NCBI RefSeq assembly: GCF_963924675.1
Contig: NC_089230.1
Location: forward strand, 5,457,001-5,521,000
Direction: 5' to 3'
Source: Phocoena phocoena
Lineage: Eukaryota > Chordata > Mammalia > Artiodactyla > Phocoenidae
DNA length: 64,000 nucleotides
The notes under the pieces are model-generated. The model ran no database searches, had not been told where the DNA came from, and was given only the letters and a program-made list of their open reading frames with translations. Below are positions 34,440 through 46,559 of the stretch, piece after piece. Each line of letters opens with the position of its first letter. Position 1 is the stretch's first letter. Both the position numbers and the translations under genes were made by a program.

Positions 34440-35400
34440 AAACTCGTATTTGGGGCATGTATAAGGAGGATGCCTAACTCAGGAAGGCAGGCTCCCTTGA
34501 GGCAGGAAGAGAGTCCTGGGAAGAGAGGCCAGGAGAGTAAAGATGGAAATGTTCGTGAATGTTGCCACTGGGGAACTGCAGGTTCAGCGGGGCTGAGGCT
34601 TAGGCTAGAAAGTGAGGGGCAGTTATGAGAGATGAGCTGGACACAGGGAAGGAGCCAGGTTATGAAAGACCTTGCCATGAGTCTCAATTTTATTAAGGAG
34701 GAAATGGAAAGATATTAATGAGAGGAATGAGAAACTGGATCTGTATTCCCAGGATGAACAATTAGGCTGGCATGTGGAGGATAGACTGGGAGAGACAAAC
34801 CTGAAGCTGAGAAAAACATCGACCTCTAGTCCAATGCAGAATTAGAAATGTGGTCTGAACCTGTTGAGGTCAGTGGGCATGGTAAGGGGCAGACACATCT
34901 GAGAGATATTTAGAGGATAGAAGTGAAAGGCAGAAGTAAAGGATTTAAAAGTGGGAATAAGGAAGAGTTCATGGTCAAAGCTAGATCCTGGTTTCTATCT
35001 TTGGCACCACGTGCATGGAGCTGTCACCGCAGTTGGAGGCAGTGATGGAGGGCAGCTCTGTGAAGTGACAGGGGATGGGAGGGGGTATGAGGCCATGACT
35101 TCCATCGTGGACATACTAAGTTCTGAAGCAGCTACTATGCACCACACAAGCGAAGTGGAGGCGTCCAGGAGGCATCTGAATGAGTGGGCTCGGAAGGTAG
35201 GAGACAATTCTGCGCTGAAGTGACAGATCACCAGGTAGAGTGATTACAGTGAACCGGAAGAGGCTCAAGGACCGTATGCTAGGCTCTACCACAAAGAGCG
35301 GGCAAACAGAAAGAGAAGCCCTTAGCAGAAGCCTGAGGAAAGAGCAAGGCAGTAGGATGATTGGACTGTGAAGCCAGTGAGGGAGGTGTGCAGGCAGGAG
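34440..35400 (+). repeat. Ancient mammalian dispersed repeat, family not named
   Basis: A long diverged copy with the typical word order: ccaggttatgaaagaccttgc, aggctggcatgtggaggata, gttcatggtcaaagctagatc, ggacatactaagttctgaag, and caggaggcatctgaatgag. It explains the open frames on both strands here. Confidence 0.55.
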
Positions 35401-35539
35401 TGTGACTGACACGATGGGTGACAGCAACAAGGATCTGGAGAAGACGGTGAAAGTCCCTTACTGGCATTTTGTTGACTGATGATGGCAGGACTGTTAGAGG
35501 TACTGGACAGTAAAGAGCAGGTGGGAACTTCTTAATCGT

Positions 35540-35592
35540 CATCTTCTTCTTCCTCTCCTTCTCCTCCTTCTCCGTCTCCTCTTCTTTCCAAA
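35540..35592. repeat. Polypyrimidine tract
   Basis: A run of tcttcttcctctcc-type bases, almost pure C/T on the plus strand. Confidence 0.85.
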
Positions 35593-36479
35593 TATGACAT
35601 TTTAAAAGTAGTTATAATACTAAGCTTGTACTGAAAAATATCACCTGAAAGCAATGGATCTTTCAGAATAAAACTCTGAAAGGGGGGAGGGGGATTGTCT
35701 CGGTGACTTATTCATTAGTAAATAAAAGTAAAAATGTGACAAAATTAAGATAGATTACTAAGAGCTGGAGCCAGAAAGCAGCAGGACTGCAATCCTAATG
35801 CAGGCTGTTGAACTCAAGGGAACCACTGTGTAGAATATCCACGGCTTAAATTGGTTTGGGTTCATTTCTATTCATTTCAACCAAAAGAACTTTAAATAGA
35901 GTATAATGTCATTTGCCTCTTAAACTAGATGCAGAAACCAGGTTGGAGGGATATATATGCATGTTTGGCTTTATTTTTATTGTTTTTATATTATGAGGGT
36001 GACAGAATGGAGAATAGTTCAAGAGCAATTCCAAGTTGGCTTTTTTTTTTTTTAAATAATTGGTTCATAGCTCCATATGTTGTAGGATTTCTTCTCTTCC
36101 CCCATAACTGACAAGGTGACTGGTATATTCACATAAGAAATATTTTCACATTCATAAACAAGTTATGCTAATTATCAAAACTGTTTTAATTAAATCTTGT
36201 AACAGCTGGTCTGTGCTCTTGGCAGTCAGCCATAAGATTGCACCATTCCCTGAACTGGTAGAGACTGGAAGTATTATGTTTTCTTTACATTGTTATCCTG
36301 ACAGTTTAAATGAAGAGCAACTTGTCTGAGTAACTGTTTCCCATAATTAAGATTCTCAAAGGATTCCTATTTTTTGCCAGTGCAAAGATATCTTGCCAAA
36401 GATATCTGAATTGGCCATGGTGTTCATTTTGCTCTATTTGAGGAGGTCTCATTTATCTTGAGAACATTCAGAAAAAGTT
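35593..36479. other. AT-rich intron
   Basis: Only short T runs (around 36042-36053). No gene or confident repeat. Confidence 0.5.
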
Positions 36480-38290
36480 CCTTAGCTACTGCTTTTAACA
36501 TAGGAGTCAGTGTCTACAGGCAAAGGGGAAGAACATGACAGTAGCATTGTTTTTGAATCTCTCCCTATCCCATCATAAAAACAGACAGCGCAACTAGGAC
36601 AGCACAACCAAAGCCTATATACAAAATCTACAACAACACAGTGTGCAAGGTGCCCCCTGGCCCTCAGAATCTGCGTCAGTGTGCAAAGAGCTAGGATCCA
36701 CGTGGCATCAGCTGTTGTGCAGGAGGAGGCGGAGGATGGAAAGTGGAGTCCCCTGACCTGAGGACTGGAACTTCCCCAACAGATGCTGGAAGCAGCATGT
36801 GAAACTAGGAGAGGTTTGTGCCACTCCAATTCATGGAGAGTGAAGGGGTCTGAGGAAAGGTCTGAAAGGGTTCTTGAACATAAAATATCCCCAGTCCCTT
36901 CTGGTAAGAAGCCCTACTGAGGAGAATTCATTGGAATAGAATCCAACTTGAGCAGAGCAGCCCAGGTCAAAGGAGGAAAGGAAAGAGAATGTTCAGCTAA
37001 GAGAACAGAAAGACAGAAGGCAAATCATAGAAAGTACGAGGCCATTTTTTAAAATCACTGTATAGAGACAGTAGAAGAAGCTCTAGAGCTGTGAAGCTTG
37101 AAAAGCTAATCTGATCAATCCCTCCCTTCTGAAAGTGTAGGGAGATAGAAAAGAATTGTCAAATCTCACGCAAAATCATTATTTTAAAAAGTGAATAAGA
37201 AGCATAATAATGTAACAGTAATGTAGAGACAGATAATGAAAGTATGCTAGCAAGACATGCCCCCAAAGAGAAGAACCTGTAAGCTAATGTTTCAAAAAAA
37301 GATAAAGTAGATTTTAAATAATAGAAGATATTAAAAAAATGATTAGAAAAAAATTCAAAAACAAAGTGACAGAACTCAAAAAGAATTTAAAATGCAAACA
37401 AGCAAAAAAGAAAATCAGAAACGGAGCCTAAACTGAAACACAATAAAGAACAGTCACAACAGATAATAGTTTACGAGAAATAGAAGGAAAGGAGGAACAT
37501 TTTAAATATCAAAAATCAACAGAGAATGATAAAAAGGAGTTAAGAGAGTGACAGATAAAGACAAGAAAATTGACTCAATAAATACAAACTCCCAAGGAAG
37601 AAACCCAAAGCAACAGAATAGAACATGCACTAAAATATAATTCAAGAAAATTTTCCTTAAAAAAAGACAACCTGAAACTACGTATTGAAAGGGAAAATCA
37701 CATTTCTGGAAATTTTAATCCTAAAGACCAACATTGGGCCATATTTTTAAAAAATTACTGGAGCTGAGCTAAAAATGAAAATAAAATCCAGGCAAAATTA
37801 CCATTTCACGTGTAAAAGTTGTCATCATACTTTTTGACAATTTTGCTTTACGCCAGAAGAAATGGAGTAACTCAAGGGGGAAAATGTAAGCCAAAGATTT
37901 TATACCTAGCTATAATAACTTTCCAATATAAAGTCTCAAGCAAACGGTTAAGGAATATTCAACAACTCATGGACACTACCCTAAGGACAATTTGGAGCTC
38001 AAGCAACCAAATGTCTGGAAAGGCATTGCCATAAGGATTGGAGGTGAGGATGAGGTATATATTTACCTGTCAAATTAAGACTGATAGTTATGAGGAGAAA
38101 GAATGATATATAATGGCTATATACTTTGATGATACAGATATAGTAGAAATATCAGAACATGAGGGGAAGCAGAATGGGGAACGTATGTGAAAAATAGAAT
38201 GATCTTGCTGAATGCCATGTGGCTATTACTCCAAATCAGATGCTGTGCGAGGAGGGAATGGAGAGAATTCAGTACTTCCAAAAGTATGGT
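36480..38290 (+). mobile_element. L1/HAL1-like element, sense (5' region and ORF1-like part)
   Basis: The first part is an even-composition 5' region (about 36480-36900). It is followed by very A-rich ORF1-like sequence with tcaaatctcacgcaaaatc, ctcaataaatacaaactcccaagg and, near the end, gattttatacctagctataataac. The region stops after the ORF1-like part with no ORF2 text, which fits HAL1, an L1 relative with ORF1 only. A 3'-truncated L1M is the alternative. Confidence 0.5.
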
Positions 38291-38556
38291 AAGTATGCTA
38301 GCATTCTTCTAAGCAAGAGAAATATGAACACACGCACGTAGGCCTATAGAAAAAAATAGAAGGTAGTTCCTATCACTTTGCAACAGTTTCCTGTAGGGGA
38401 TGGGAAGCAAAGGACAGTGACAGTGCTGCCAGATGTTAGGTTCATAATCTGTTTCTTTTCTATAAAGAGAGCAATCCAGAGACGTACTCTCAGGAATGTT
38501 ATTGACTGGAATAAATAGAGGCTGTGTGTAGCAAGTCATGTAGAGAAGCCTGAATT

Positions 38557-38570
38557 TGAGTCTCACTCTT
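38557..38570. repeat. Left target-site duplication of CHR-1-type SINE
   Basis: tgagtctcactctt; matches 38693-38706 with one difference. Confidence 0.85.
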
Positions 38571-38692
38571 TTTTTGTTTTCTGGCCGTGCCACGCAGCTT
38601 GTGGAATCTTAGTTCCCCTGACCAGGGATTGAACTCTGGCCACGTCAGTGGAAGCTTGGAGTCCTAACTACTGGATCGCCAGGGAATTCCCC
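38571..38692 (-). mobile_element. CHR-1-type tRNA-derived SINE, antisense
   Basis: Reverse complement begins ggaattccctggcgatccag and contains the tRNA-like text ggttcaatccctggtc in diverged form. On the plus strand it runs from a T run through ctggccgtgccacgcagc to gccagggaattcc. This older family is shared by whales, hippos and ruminants. Confidence 0.85.
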
Positions 38693-38706
38693 TGAGTCTT
38701 ACTCTT
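38693..38706. repeat. Right target-site duplication of CHR-1-type SINE
   Basis: tgagtcttactctt; one difference from 38557-38570. Confidence 0.85.
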
Positions 38707-41037
38707 ATACTAAATAAAGTATCAGGTGAAAAGGAGGAAGGAAATAGTTTTAAAGTAGAAGTAAAAAGAAACTAATAAAATGTTTGCTAGGTTAAACAGA
38801 AAAAGAGGAAATAAAATATAAGAATGGGCAGGCATTTTTAAAAGTGCTAACTCTCTCCTCAAATATATACTCTGCTTTAAAAAAATACTCTCTTTCTTTT
38901 AATCAGGCTTCCATCAGCTTCTTCAACAACTACTCAGATATAATCTTTTCTCATTTTTAATATTTGCCTACCTCATATTTTTAAACTTAGGTGTAAAGGA
39001 TGCAGGGTGTGATTTACTTAGGAATGATAAATAGAGAAATATTAAAATTTTATCTTTCTCCTTTGGAACCTTAACCTCCTTTTAATATCAAATATGAATG
39101 TAAGAAGGATATAAAGAAGTTTCTTAATATTTTGGAAACTTTTTTTTAGACCACCTCATAATGACCTATGCTATGGTCAGCTCTTAGGACCTATGAATTT
39201 GTAAATAATTGGTGTTGTTTAATAACTTTATGTGAGCACAGAATATAGACATAGTGAAAGTCTGATTGCAAACTCTGCTCTCATAATTTATTTTCCATGG
39301 AGGTATAATTGATATATCATGCATGCTTATATGTATCATTGAGTACAAATTTTTATGTACAGTACATAGGCATGTATAAAATAGCTCAATCATGATTTGT
39401 GTTTAGTTTATACTTTTATATGCTTATGTCTGCCTTCTTTTAAACTTTATGAAAGTGATGGGCTCAAAAGAGTTAATACAGTAAAAAATAGACATGAAAT
39501 AACCATTTAAAGAAGGAAAACAACTCTCCTGGCCATGAATAGTTTTCTAGAGGATAACGATTTTGAATATATTTTAGGACCAAACAAATTTTCTGATTTC
39601 AATTTTATATTAGTCAATGTACCTGAAATAACAAGAAATTCATATTGACCTGATCCTACTTTATAAAATACTATCCAAATATTTAAGTTTAATAGACGAG
39701 AAAGGGACAGACCTAAATAAGTTAGAATAAGTTCACATACCCAGCATATATATAGGTACTAGAACTTATACTATTATGGAATTCCAATATATTTGAACTC
39801 TTAAACTTTACATTTGCTGAAGTCCAGCTGAATAGCTAGCATATAGTGTTCAATAAAAAACAAACTTTGATAGTTCTAGCTTTCCTGTCAAATAAATGAA
39901 AGATGGGAATGATGCCATTTTGTAATTTCCCCATGTTTGTCATATCATTAAATTTTTTTCTAGATCCTTTAGGCAGTATGTTTTATCTAAACCCCATATT
40001 CATCTTTAGAATCATTAACTAATGGGAATCTAATCAAAAGGTTTTTTTCAAGGATTTTACAGGTCCTATCATTACAAATATATTTCCAGTTCTGTAAACA
40101 GGTTTAGCAAAAATTTTCTAAATTAAGTGACCAAATCTGGTGGCAGACTTGAGGAATTAAAAAATAATAAAAATAAAGAGTCTGGCATTTGTCTATTTCT
40201 ACTCTATGTTGCTAAAACAAAAAGACCAGAGGTTTTTGGACTTACAGGAGTAGCTTTCATCTAATCCTATCACTTCTCACTTCTTTCTTTCCCTTCTCCC
40301 CGCCCACTCCCCATCCTGAACATAGTTAATGATTGAGGAACAAATTATATCTATCCCATCCCTCTTTAAAAATTATATTTAATAAAAGGTACATCAGGGA
40401 GAAATCAAATAACACTGTCAAATTTGAAAGAAACAGGCAGTAGAAGTTAGCTACTCAGAGACCCATGGAGAGTCTAGACACATGACCCTTGGAAGGTGTG
40501 CTGGCTGTTGAAAGAGCTGTGGGCTGTGGTCTTGGGGGCATTTCATTCTTGTCTCCAGATCTTCCTAGATTACCACATGATGCTTCCCACAAAGTGACGG
40601 TCATCTTTTATGTCTTATTTGTTTAACAAGAGGGGGACAAGGAAAATAAGAAGAAAAGAAAAGAAACACAAGGTATTGTATAGGTTATACCCTCTATCAT
40701 TGCTCAGGATTCAACCAAACAAAGGTTTATAAAAAGTTACTAAGACTTAAACAACAATCATAATGTAATGATTAATCACTCAAATACATTGAAGATAACA
40801 CTTTTTTAAAATAGTAAGGTATAGATTTTCTATACTAGAAGCTGATTTACCTTTTCATGTGCAGTGTGCATGTTCAGGAAATGTGCCATTATAATTCTTA
40901 ATAATTAGGATATTATTCAGAAAATACTGGCTTATCCTATGATGTGCAGCTGTTGTTATGGGATTTTATCAGTTTAGAATTTGAGTTCAGAAAAGCTGAT
41001 ACAGCATTGCGTTTCTGGTAATGTAAAAGATAACTAG
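38707..41037. other. AT-rich intron
   Basis: A short stretch at about 39293-39370 (atggaggtataattgatata) looks like a fragment of an old antisense L1 3' end. A/G-rich simple sequence lies near 40640-40670. No gene. Confidence 0.5.
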
Positions 41038-41249
41038 GGGCTTCCCTGGTGGTGCAGTGGTTGAGAATCCGCCTGCCGATGCAGGGCACACGGGTTCGTG
41101 CCCTGGTCCAGGAAGATCCCACATGCCGCGGAGCGGCTGGGCCCGTGAGCCATGGCCGCTGAGCCTGCGCATCCGGAGCCTGTGCTCCGTAACGGGAGAG
41201 GCCACAACAGTGAGAGGCCCGCGTATCGCAAAAAAAAAAAAAAAAAAAA
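41038..41249 (+). mobile_element. CHR-2-type SINE, short form
   Basis: gggcttccctggtggtgcag through gaggcccgcgtatcgc with a 20-base A tail (41230-41249). The flanking duplication is degraded (agataactag before, agtaactaa after). Confidence 0.95.
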
Positions 41250-42545
41250 GTAACTAAATAATTTATCTGTAAAAGACAAGGCTTTTATTGTAGATAGTAC
41301 CTATTGCTTAAAAATATTTTCAACAATATAATTCATTGTAGTAATTGGGAATAGTTTGTTAAAGAAATGCTTACTGACTTATATTTGAGTAAGTTTTTTC
41401 AAAATATCATAAAATTATAAGGAACATGCTCCTATATGGCATATATTACAAAATTTAGCTGAGACTATGACAAATGGTGGAAAAATTACCTACATAATGT
41501 TATCACTTCACAAAACCACTTTTCATCAAGTATGCAGCTATTATATTATTTTGGTTTGGATCCAAAGTCAAGATTTGATCTAATTTTTAAGTTAGTTTAA
41601 AGCAATTGTTTTCTAATAAGTCAATTCAATAAGGTAGAATTGTTTCTCTAGACTAAAGAATAGTTTTCTTATCTATTTATAATTATTTAAATGTGAATAC
41701 ATTGTCTTGATTTTAATATATTTTCAAATAGTGTGAAAAGTTAGATGTGTTGGATTTTGATACCAATACAGCACCAAAATACATTTGTTTGCATGCCCAC
41801 TTGTGTCTTCCAGAGTCTAACCTGCAAGTTTGCACAGACTGCTCCTGAAAATCTGAGTTCCTCCATAGCCTGACATCAGATCGCTTTTAGAAGGACCTCC
41901 AAAGCATAACTAGCTTAAGTATAATTGAAGGTAGCTTCAGAAAGGGAAAACCATCCACACTAACAGAAGGTAAGTTACCCCTAAGGTGAGTAGGAGTCCA
42001 TGTAACAGCTACTAATGCAATCTTTAATCACTGCTGTTACTGCAGGGCAAATATTCTTTATATGCCATGGTGAAAATATTACGTGAATTTCAATGACAGT
42101 AAAACTTTTACACTCCATTGTCACAGTGATGACTTGTGTGTTATGGCTACCAAGGAAAAGCTTTAACTCAAATCACTACCCAATTTTTGTCTAAAGCAGC
42201 ACTGTCCAAAAAACAATATCTAAGTCACCAATGGCAGCCACATCAAACTTAATATTTTCTCACAGTCAAATTAAAAAGTAAAAAGAAATGAGTTAATATT
42301 ATTATTATATTGTATTAACTCAATATATCCAAAATGTTACCATGTTACCAATACAGAAATTAATGTTTTGCAATCTTTCTTTCACGCAAAGTCTTCAAAG
42401 CCTGGTGTATATTTTATAATATTTTATAATTTGGACTAACCTCATTTAGCCATGTCAACTGTATATGCCTATGTGCCCATTAGCCGTATGTGGATATTGG
42501 CCACTGTGTTGGAAGTACAGGTCTAGAGGTTCAAACAGACCCTAA
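41250..42545. other. AT-rich intron
   Basis: No gene or confident repeat. Confidence 0.5.
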
Positions 42546-42554
42546 AAGTTTTGG

Positions 42555-42715
42555 TGCACTAAATGAACATTTACTGAGCACCTGCTGTATATCTGGAACT
42601 GTTCTGTGTATTCAAAAGTGTGCAAAGGTAAACAAAAGAATGTGCCTGCACTCAGGTGTTTACACTTTTGTCAGGGAAATGGATTAGTTACATAATTAGA
42701 GAATGATAATCAAAC
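42555..42715 (+). repeat. Ancient dispersed repeat, family not named
   Basis: aacatttactgagcacctgctg, then ggaactgttctgtg, and ctcaggtgtttacacttttg, the same motif series as at 32115. Confidence 0.5.
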
Positions 42716-43555
42716 CATTTCAGTGCTTTCTTCCTGTAAAGTTAGCCCATTATAGGGTTGTAAACATGTGCACAGCAAAGTACAGCCTTGGAGGGCACAT
42801 GCAGAGTGGGGCCTGTGACAGCAGCCCCTGGAGTTGTGCTGTACACAGTCAAATACACAACAACAAGAATGTACATCCTAGAGCTATGCACCCTGGTAGC
42901 CCTGGTGTGAAACACCTGTGGGTTTGAAACAGATTCAGATCTACTCTTTAAAATAACATATACACTTATGGATACATTATTGGTCAATTTCCAACTTTCT
43001 TGCTAGATTTTTGCTCTTTGTGCTCTCACTATTTGTCAATATTGGCAGTACAGGTCACTTTTCCAAATCGATTTAGTTCAATATGTCCTTAGCTCTTATT
43101 CAACAATAAAAAGCAAGACTTTATTTTTTCTTGCTTTCCAGATGCTGAGTTCCACTTGAAAAAATCTGAAATGTCACAACAACAAATGCATTCATAATCC
43201 TGTTTTGACTGTGGGAAAAACATATTGACTAAATTTCTTTTGGACCTTAGGATTGAGATAAAAGGGGCACAATATGTTAATTGGGACAACAAATATTGAG
43301 CATGTATATACCAAGAAGTATAAGGTTTCCTTCTTGTCCTTATGAAACTGGAATGATGTTACCATAAGCAACCCAGTTAATCCTTCCCAACTCCACCAGT
43401 AGAATCAATCACTCCATTACCTCCGCGGCAGAGTGACTGAGGAGGAGGGCCAGGGGTCACACTAACTGAACTTCTGTCACATGGAAGGAAACATCAGGAG
43501 TAAAGGAAAAGAGTTCCACCCTAATATCCAAGTCCTTCTGATCCTTTTTACTCTG
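42716..43555. other. Intronic stretch
   Basis: Mixed composition. No gene was seen. Confidence 0.45.
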
Positions 43556-43559
43556 CTCC

Positions 43560-43765
43560 ATTTTGTCCTCCTATGGCAATCACCACCTCCTAACACACTA
43601 CATGACTTAATTATTGATGTTATTATTTATTTTTTTGTCTCCTCCAGGTAGAATGTAAGCTCCAGGAGAACAAGCAATTACATTTGTATCATACACTGGA
43701 GTCTCCTGCTTAGAAAAGCACTCGACACACTGTAAGTACTTATTGTTGAATGAATTAATTCATAT
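43560..43765 (+). mobile_element. L2 LINE 3' end, sense
   Basis: gtagaatgtaagctccagg, gagaacaagcaattacattt, and ctgtaagtacttattgttgaatg are L2 3' landmarks. Confidence 0.8.
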
Positions 43766-46559
43766 TTTTTTCAGAATTCTGATGAGGAAGAGGGTGATAT
43801 TTATAAAAAAAAAACCTCAGAGACCCAAACTTTGAAGATGAGAGATAGACATAAAAAGAAAACTAACATAACAGGGATCATCTAACAATGATTGAAAGGA
43901 TGTCATTGGACAGAAAATATGATTGCGTATCAAAATAAAGATACTGACATTATTTTCTTGCAATACGAAAGGAGAATGTCTGAATGAGGCTGGTTAGGTA
44001 GGGCAGGTTTCATAGAGGAGGAGGCACTGTGCTGATGGATGAGTAGGATTTCACCTGGAGTGCGGGTATTTGCATTTAGGTCTATTTTCCTCCCCTCTTG
44101 TCACAGGGAAGGTCATCTACATTTAAGCATGCTAATTCATTAGCATGACCTCCTCATTTCTTTCTGGCAATTCTGAGGGCATGAGATACAAAAAACATCG
44201 AATAATGGATTTTGCTTTTATATAACACTAGATAAATCAGAATCTAGTATTTTTCTTATTAACTCTGCAAAGAACAATTAAATCATAGTTTAGTCTCATC
44301 TAGTATAGCAAAACCAATTTGATTACAGTGGCTCACTCTATAATCCTTTGGCTTTTAAATTTAATTTATGAACTCTGTCTTACAGCATATTTGTAAAGGA
44401 ATCTGAATTTTTTCTACTTGATGAAATGCTATTAGAAACTTAGATCTTCTAAATAACCTTCAATCCAAAACATTAACAAGGCCAGAATTTTAATTTCTTT
44501 TGAATGTGAATATTCTATGTTTTCTACTAACACAAAATCAGCTATGAAATGGACAAAAATATATAAATGCCTGAAGATATGAGTACCTCATTTTACTTAA
44601 ATATTAATAATATGTTTCATGTCACTGAAAACAGAGAATCTGTAACTTTCAATTCTTTCTACTCACTGAACTTAACCTTCTCTTCTTTTAAAAAAGATGG
44701 TGACGCCTTAGCAAATGAAAAAGAACTCAAATCTCATAAAAATAAAATTTTATAACAATAATAAAGCTTATACTTAAAGTTTTTCAGCAGCTTTTAAAGT
44801 ATGAGTTTAAAATTCTATTGCCAGGAATGATTTAGCTTCAGGTGTGTAAGATTCTGTACAGCTTCCAGATGTGTAAATAACTCTATCACAGTTGGTTAAG
44901 CGCCAATGGAATGGGCCACAGCATGGCTATTTAGCTCACTGCTCATCATATGAAGAAAGTAAGTGGTGAGATGTGCTAATAATTTCCATGATTTGGATTG
45001 TCAAAGAAATAATGTCTAGATTAAAAATTCTGGATATAATCCACCCAGGAAAGCAAAATCTTTTTCTAAAGATCACAGGAAGAAAATCTAAGTGATTTTG
45101 GGGGGACTATGGTCTTTATTTTTATTGAAATCATTAAATGTAATGAACCACATTAATGCAATGTTGAATTTGAGATTCTAATAGTGTAGTGATTTTAGTG
45201 CAGTGATTTTATACTTTCAATTCTGAAACTGAGATATTTCAAATATCTCAATGAGTGAAATGTTTTCTACATGAGTTAGCCTCAACAAGATGTGAAGAGT
45301 TACACTGACTTAGATTTTGCCAATTATCTGGATTTGTTGTTGTTGTCACATGGACCCAGGATATGGGTCCACATGCTTTTTTAGTCTTCTGCTTTATAGA
45401 ATTTACTGAATAAAACACACTATTCCATTCTCATTGTAATTTTCCCAGTATCAAAACAAAACTAAACAATCAAAGACTTTTGGAGCTGGAAAGAATCTTA
45501 GAAATCAAGCTGTCATGGCCTTTTCTTTATTAACAGATGAAGAATCAGAAACCAGCCCAGGTAAAGTACTTTGCTCAAGGCTGAATAACTGGTTAATTAA
45601 AGAGCTAAAGTTACTTTGAAGTTCACTTAAGGAGGCAAGTGGTTCCATGCTTCAGTCATAGACGATGTCAGGACATGACACACATGGATGTTTTGTTTAG
45701 CAGGTTAGAAGACTCTTTCGTGTTACCCAATCCAGACATTCCTCAGTCCCCCATTGCGTGAGGTGCTGAGTCACCACTCAGACAGGATGAATGAAGTTTC
45801 TGGTTCTCAGGGTCTCCTAGAGAATCTTTAGACCAGGCTTGAATAAGCTTTGGCCAAATTGCATTAAAACTTGAAACAAACCATCATTTGTCCACCCATT
45901 CTTCTGTGTGCCTCTCAAAGTGAAGGAAGGAAGAGATCTATATAGGAGATCATCTGATATAGATGACCCTCTTCATCTACGAGTTTAGAGAATCTATAAA
46001 GTAATGCTAGCCACGAAAGATCATATGTGGATTTGGACGAAAGTCTGGTCTACAAAATTCTGAATCAACTAGCTGTGATTTTGATGAAGAAATGTTGTTG
46101 TTATATTGGTTTTTATTTCAGAAGATATTATGGACAAAAAATAAGTGCTGAGAAAGCATCTCACAGAAGTACATGTGGTAACCTATCTTTGAAGGGCTGA
46201 GCACTACAACTGTATATGTGCCTCCATGTTGTACTTGAGCGTGTGAGTGTGTGTGTGTGTTGGAGAATAAGCTATAGAAAAACTTGGGACCTAAATGGAT
46301 GCAGGAACACTGAGGACCTGCAAGGGACTAGGTAAAATTTATCAAAGTCCCTGTTTTCTCTGATGTGCTTCTGAAGGTTGTAAACACAGAACAGCAAAAA
46401 GAGCAATATTCTAAGTAGTGTCCAGGAGCCAGAGAATTGAGATTTAGGAAACTTTGAGAGAGGGCAATTAAAAATAAGCCATTTAGCAGTGGAGCCCCAG
46501 CTAAAGTGGGACTGCTGAGTTACTGTTCTTCTATGACTTGGAACCAAGACTCCTGGCTT
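43766..46559. other. AT-rich intron
   Basis: Holds a 9-base-arm palindrome at 44128-44147. An old SINE-like stretch at about 45475-45610 includes cagatgaagaatcagaaacc. A GT microsatellite lies at 46240-46261. No gene. Confidence 0.45.
46240..46261. repeat. (GT)n microsatellite, interrupted
   Basis: gtgtgagtgtgtgtgtgtgt. Confidence 0.85.
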
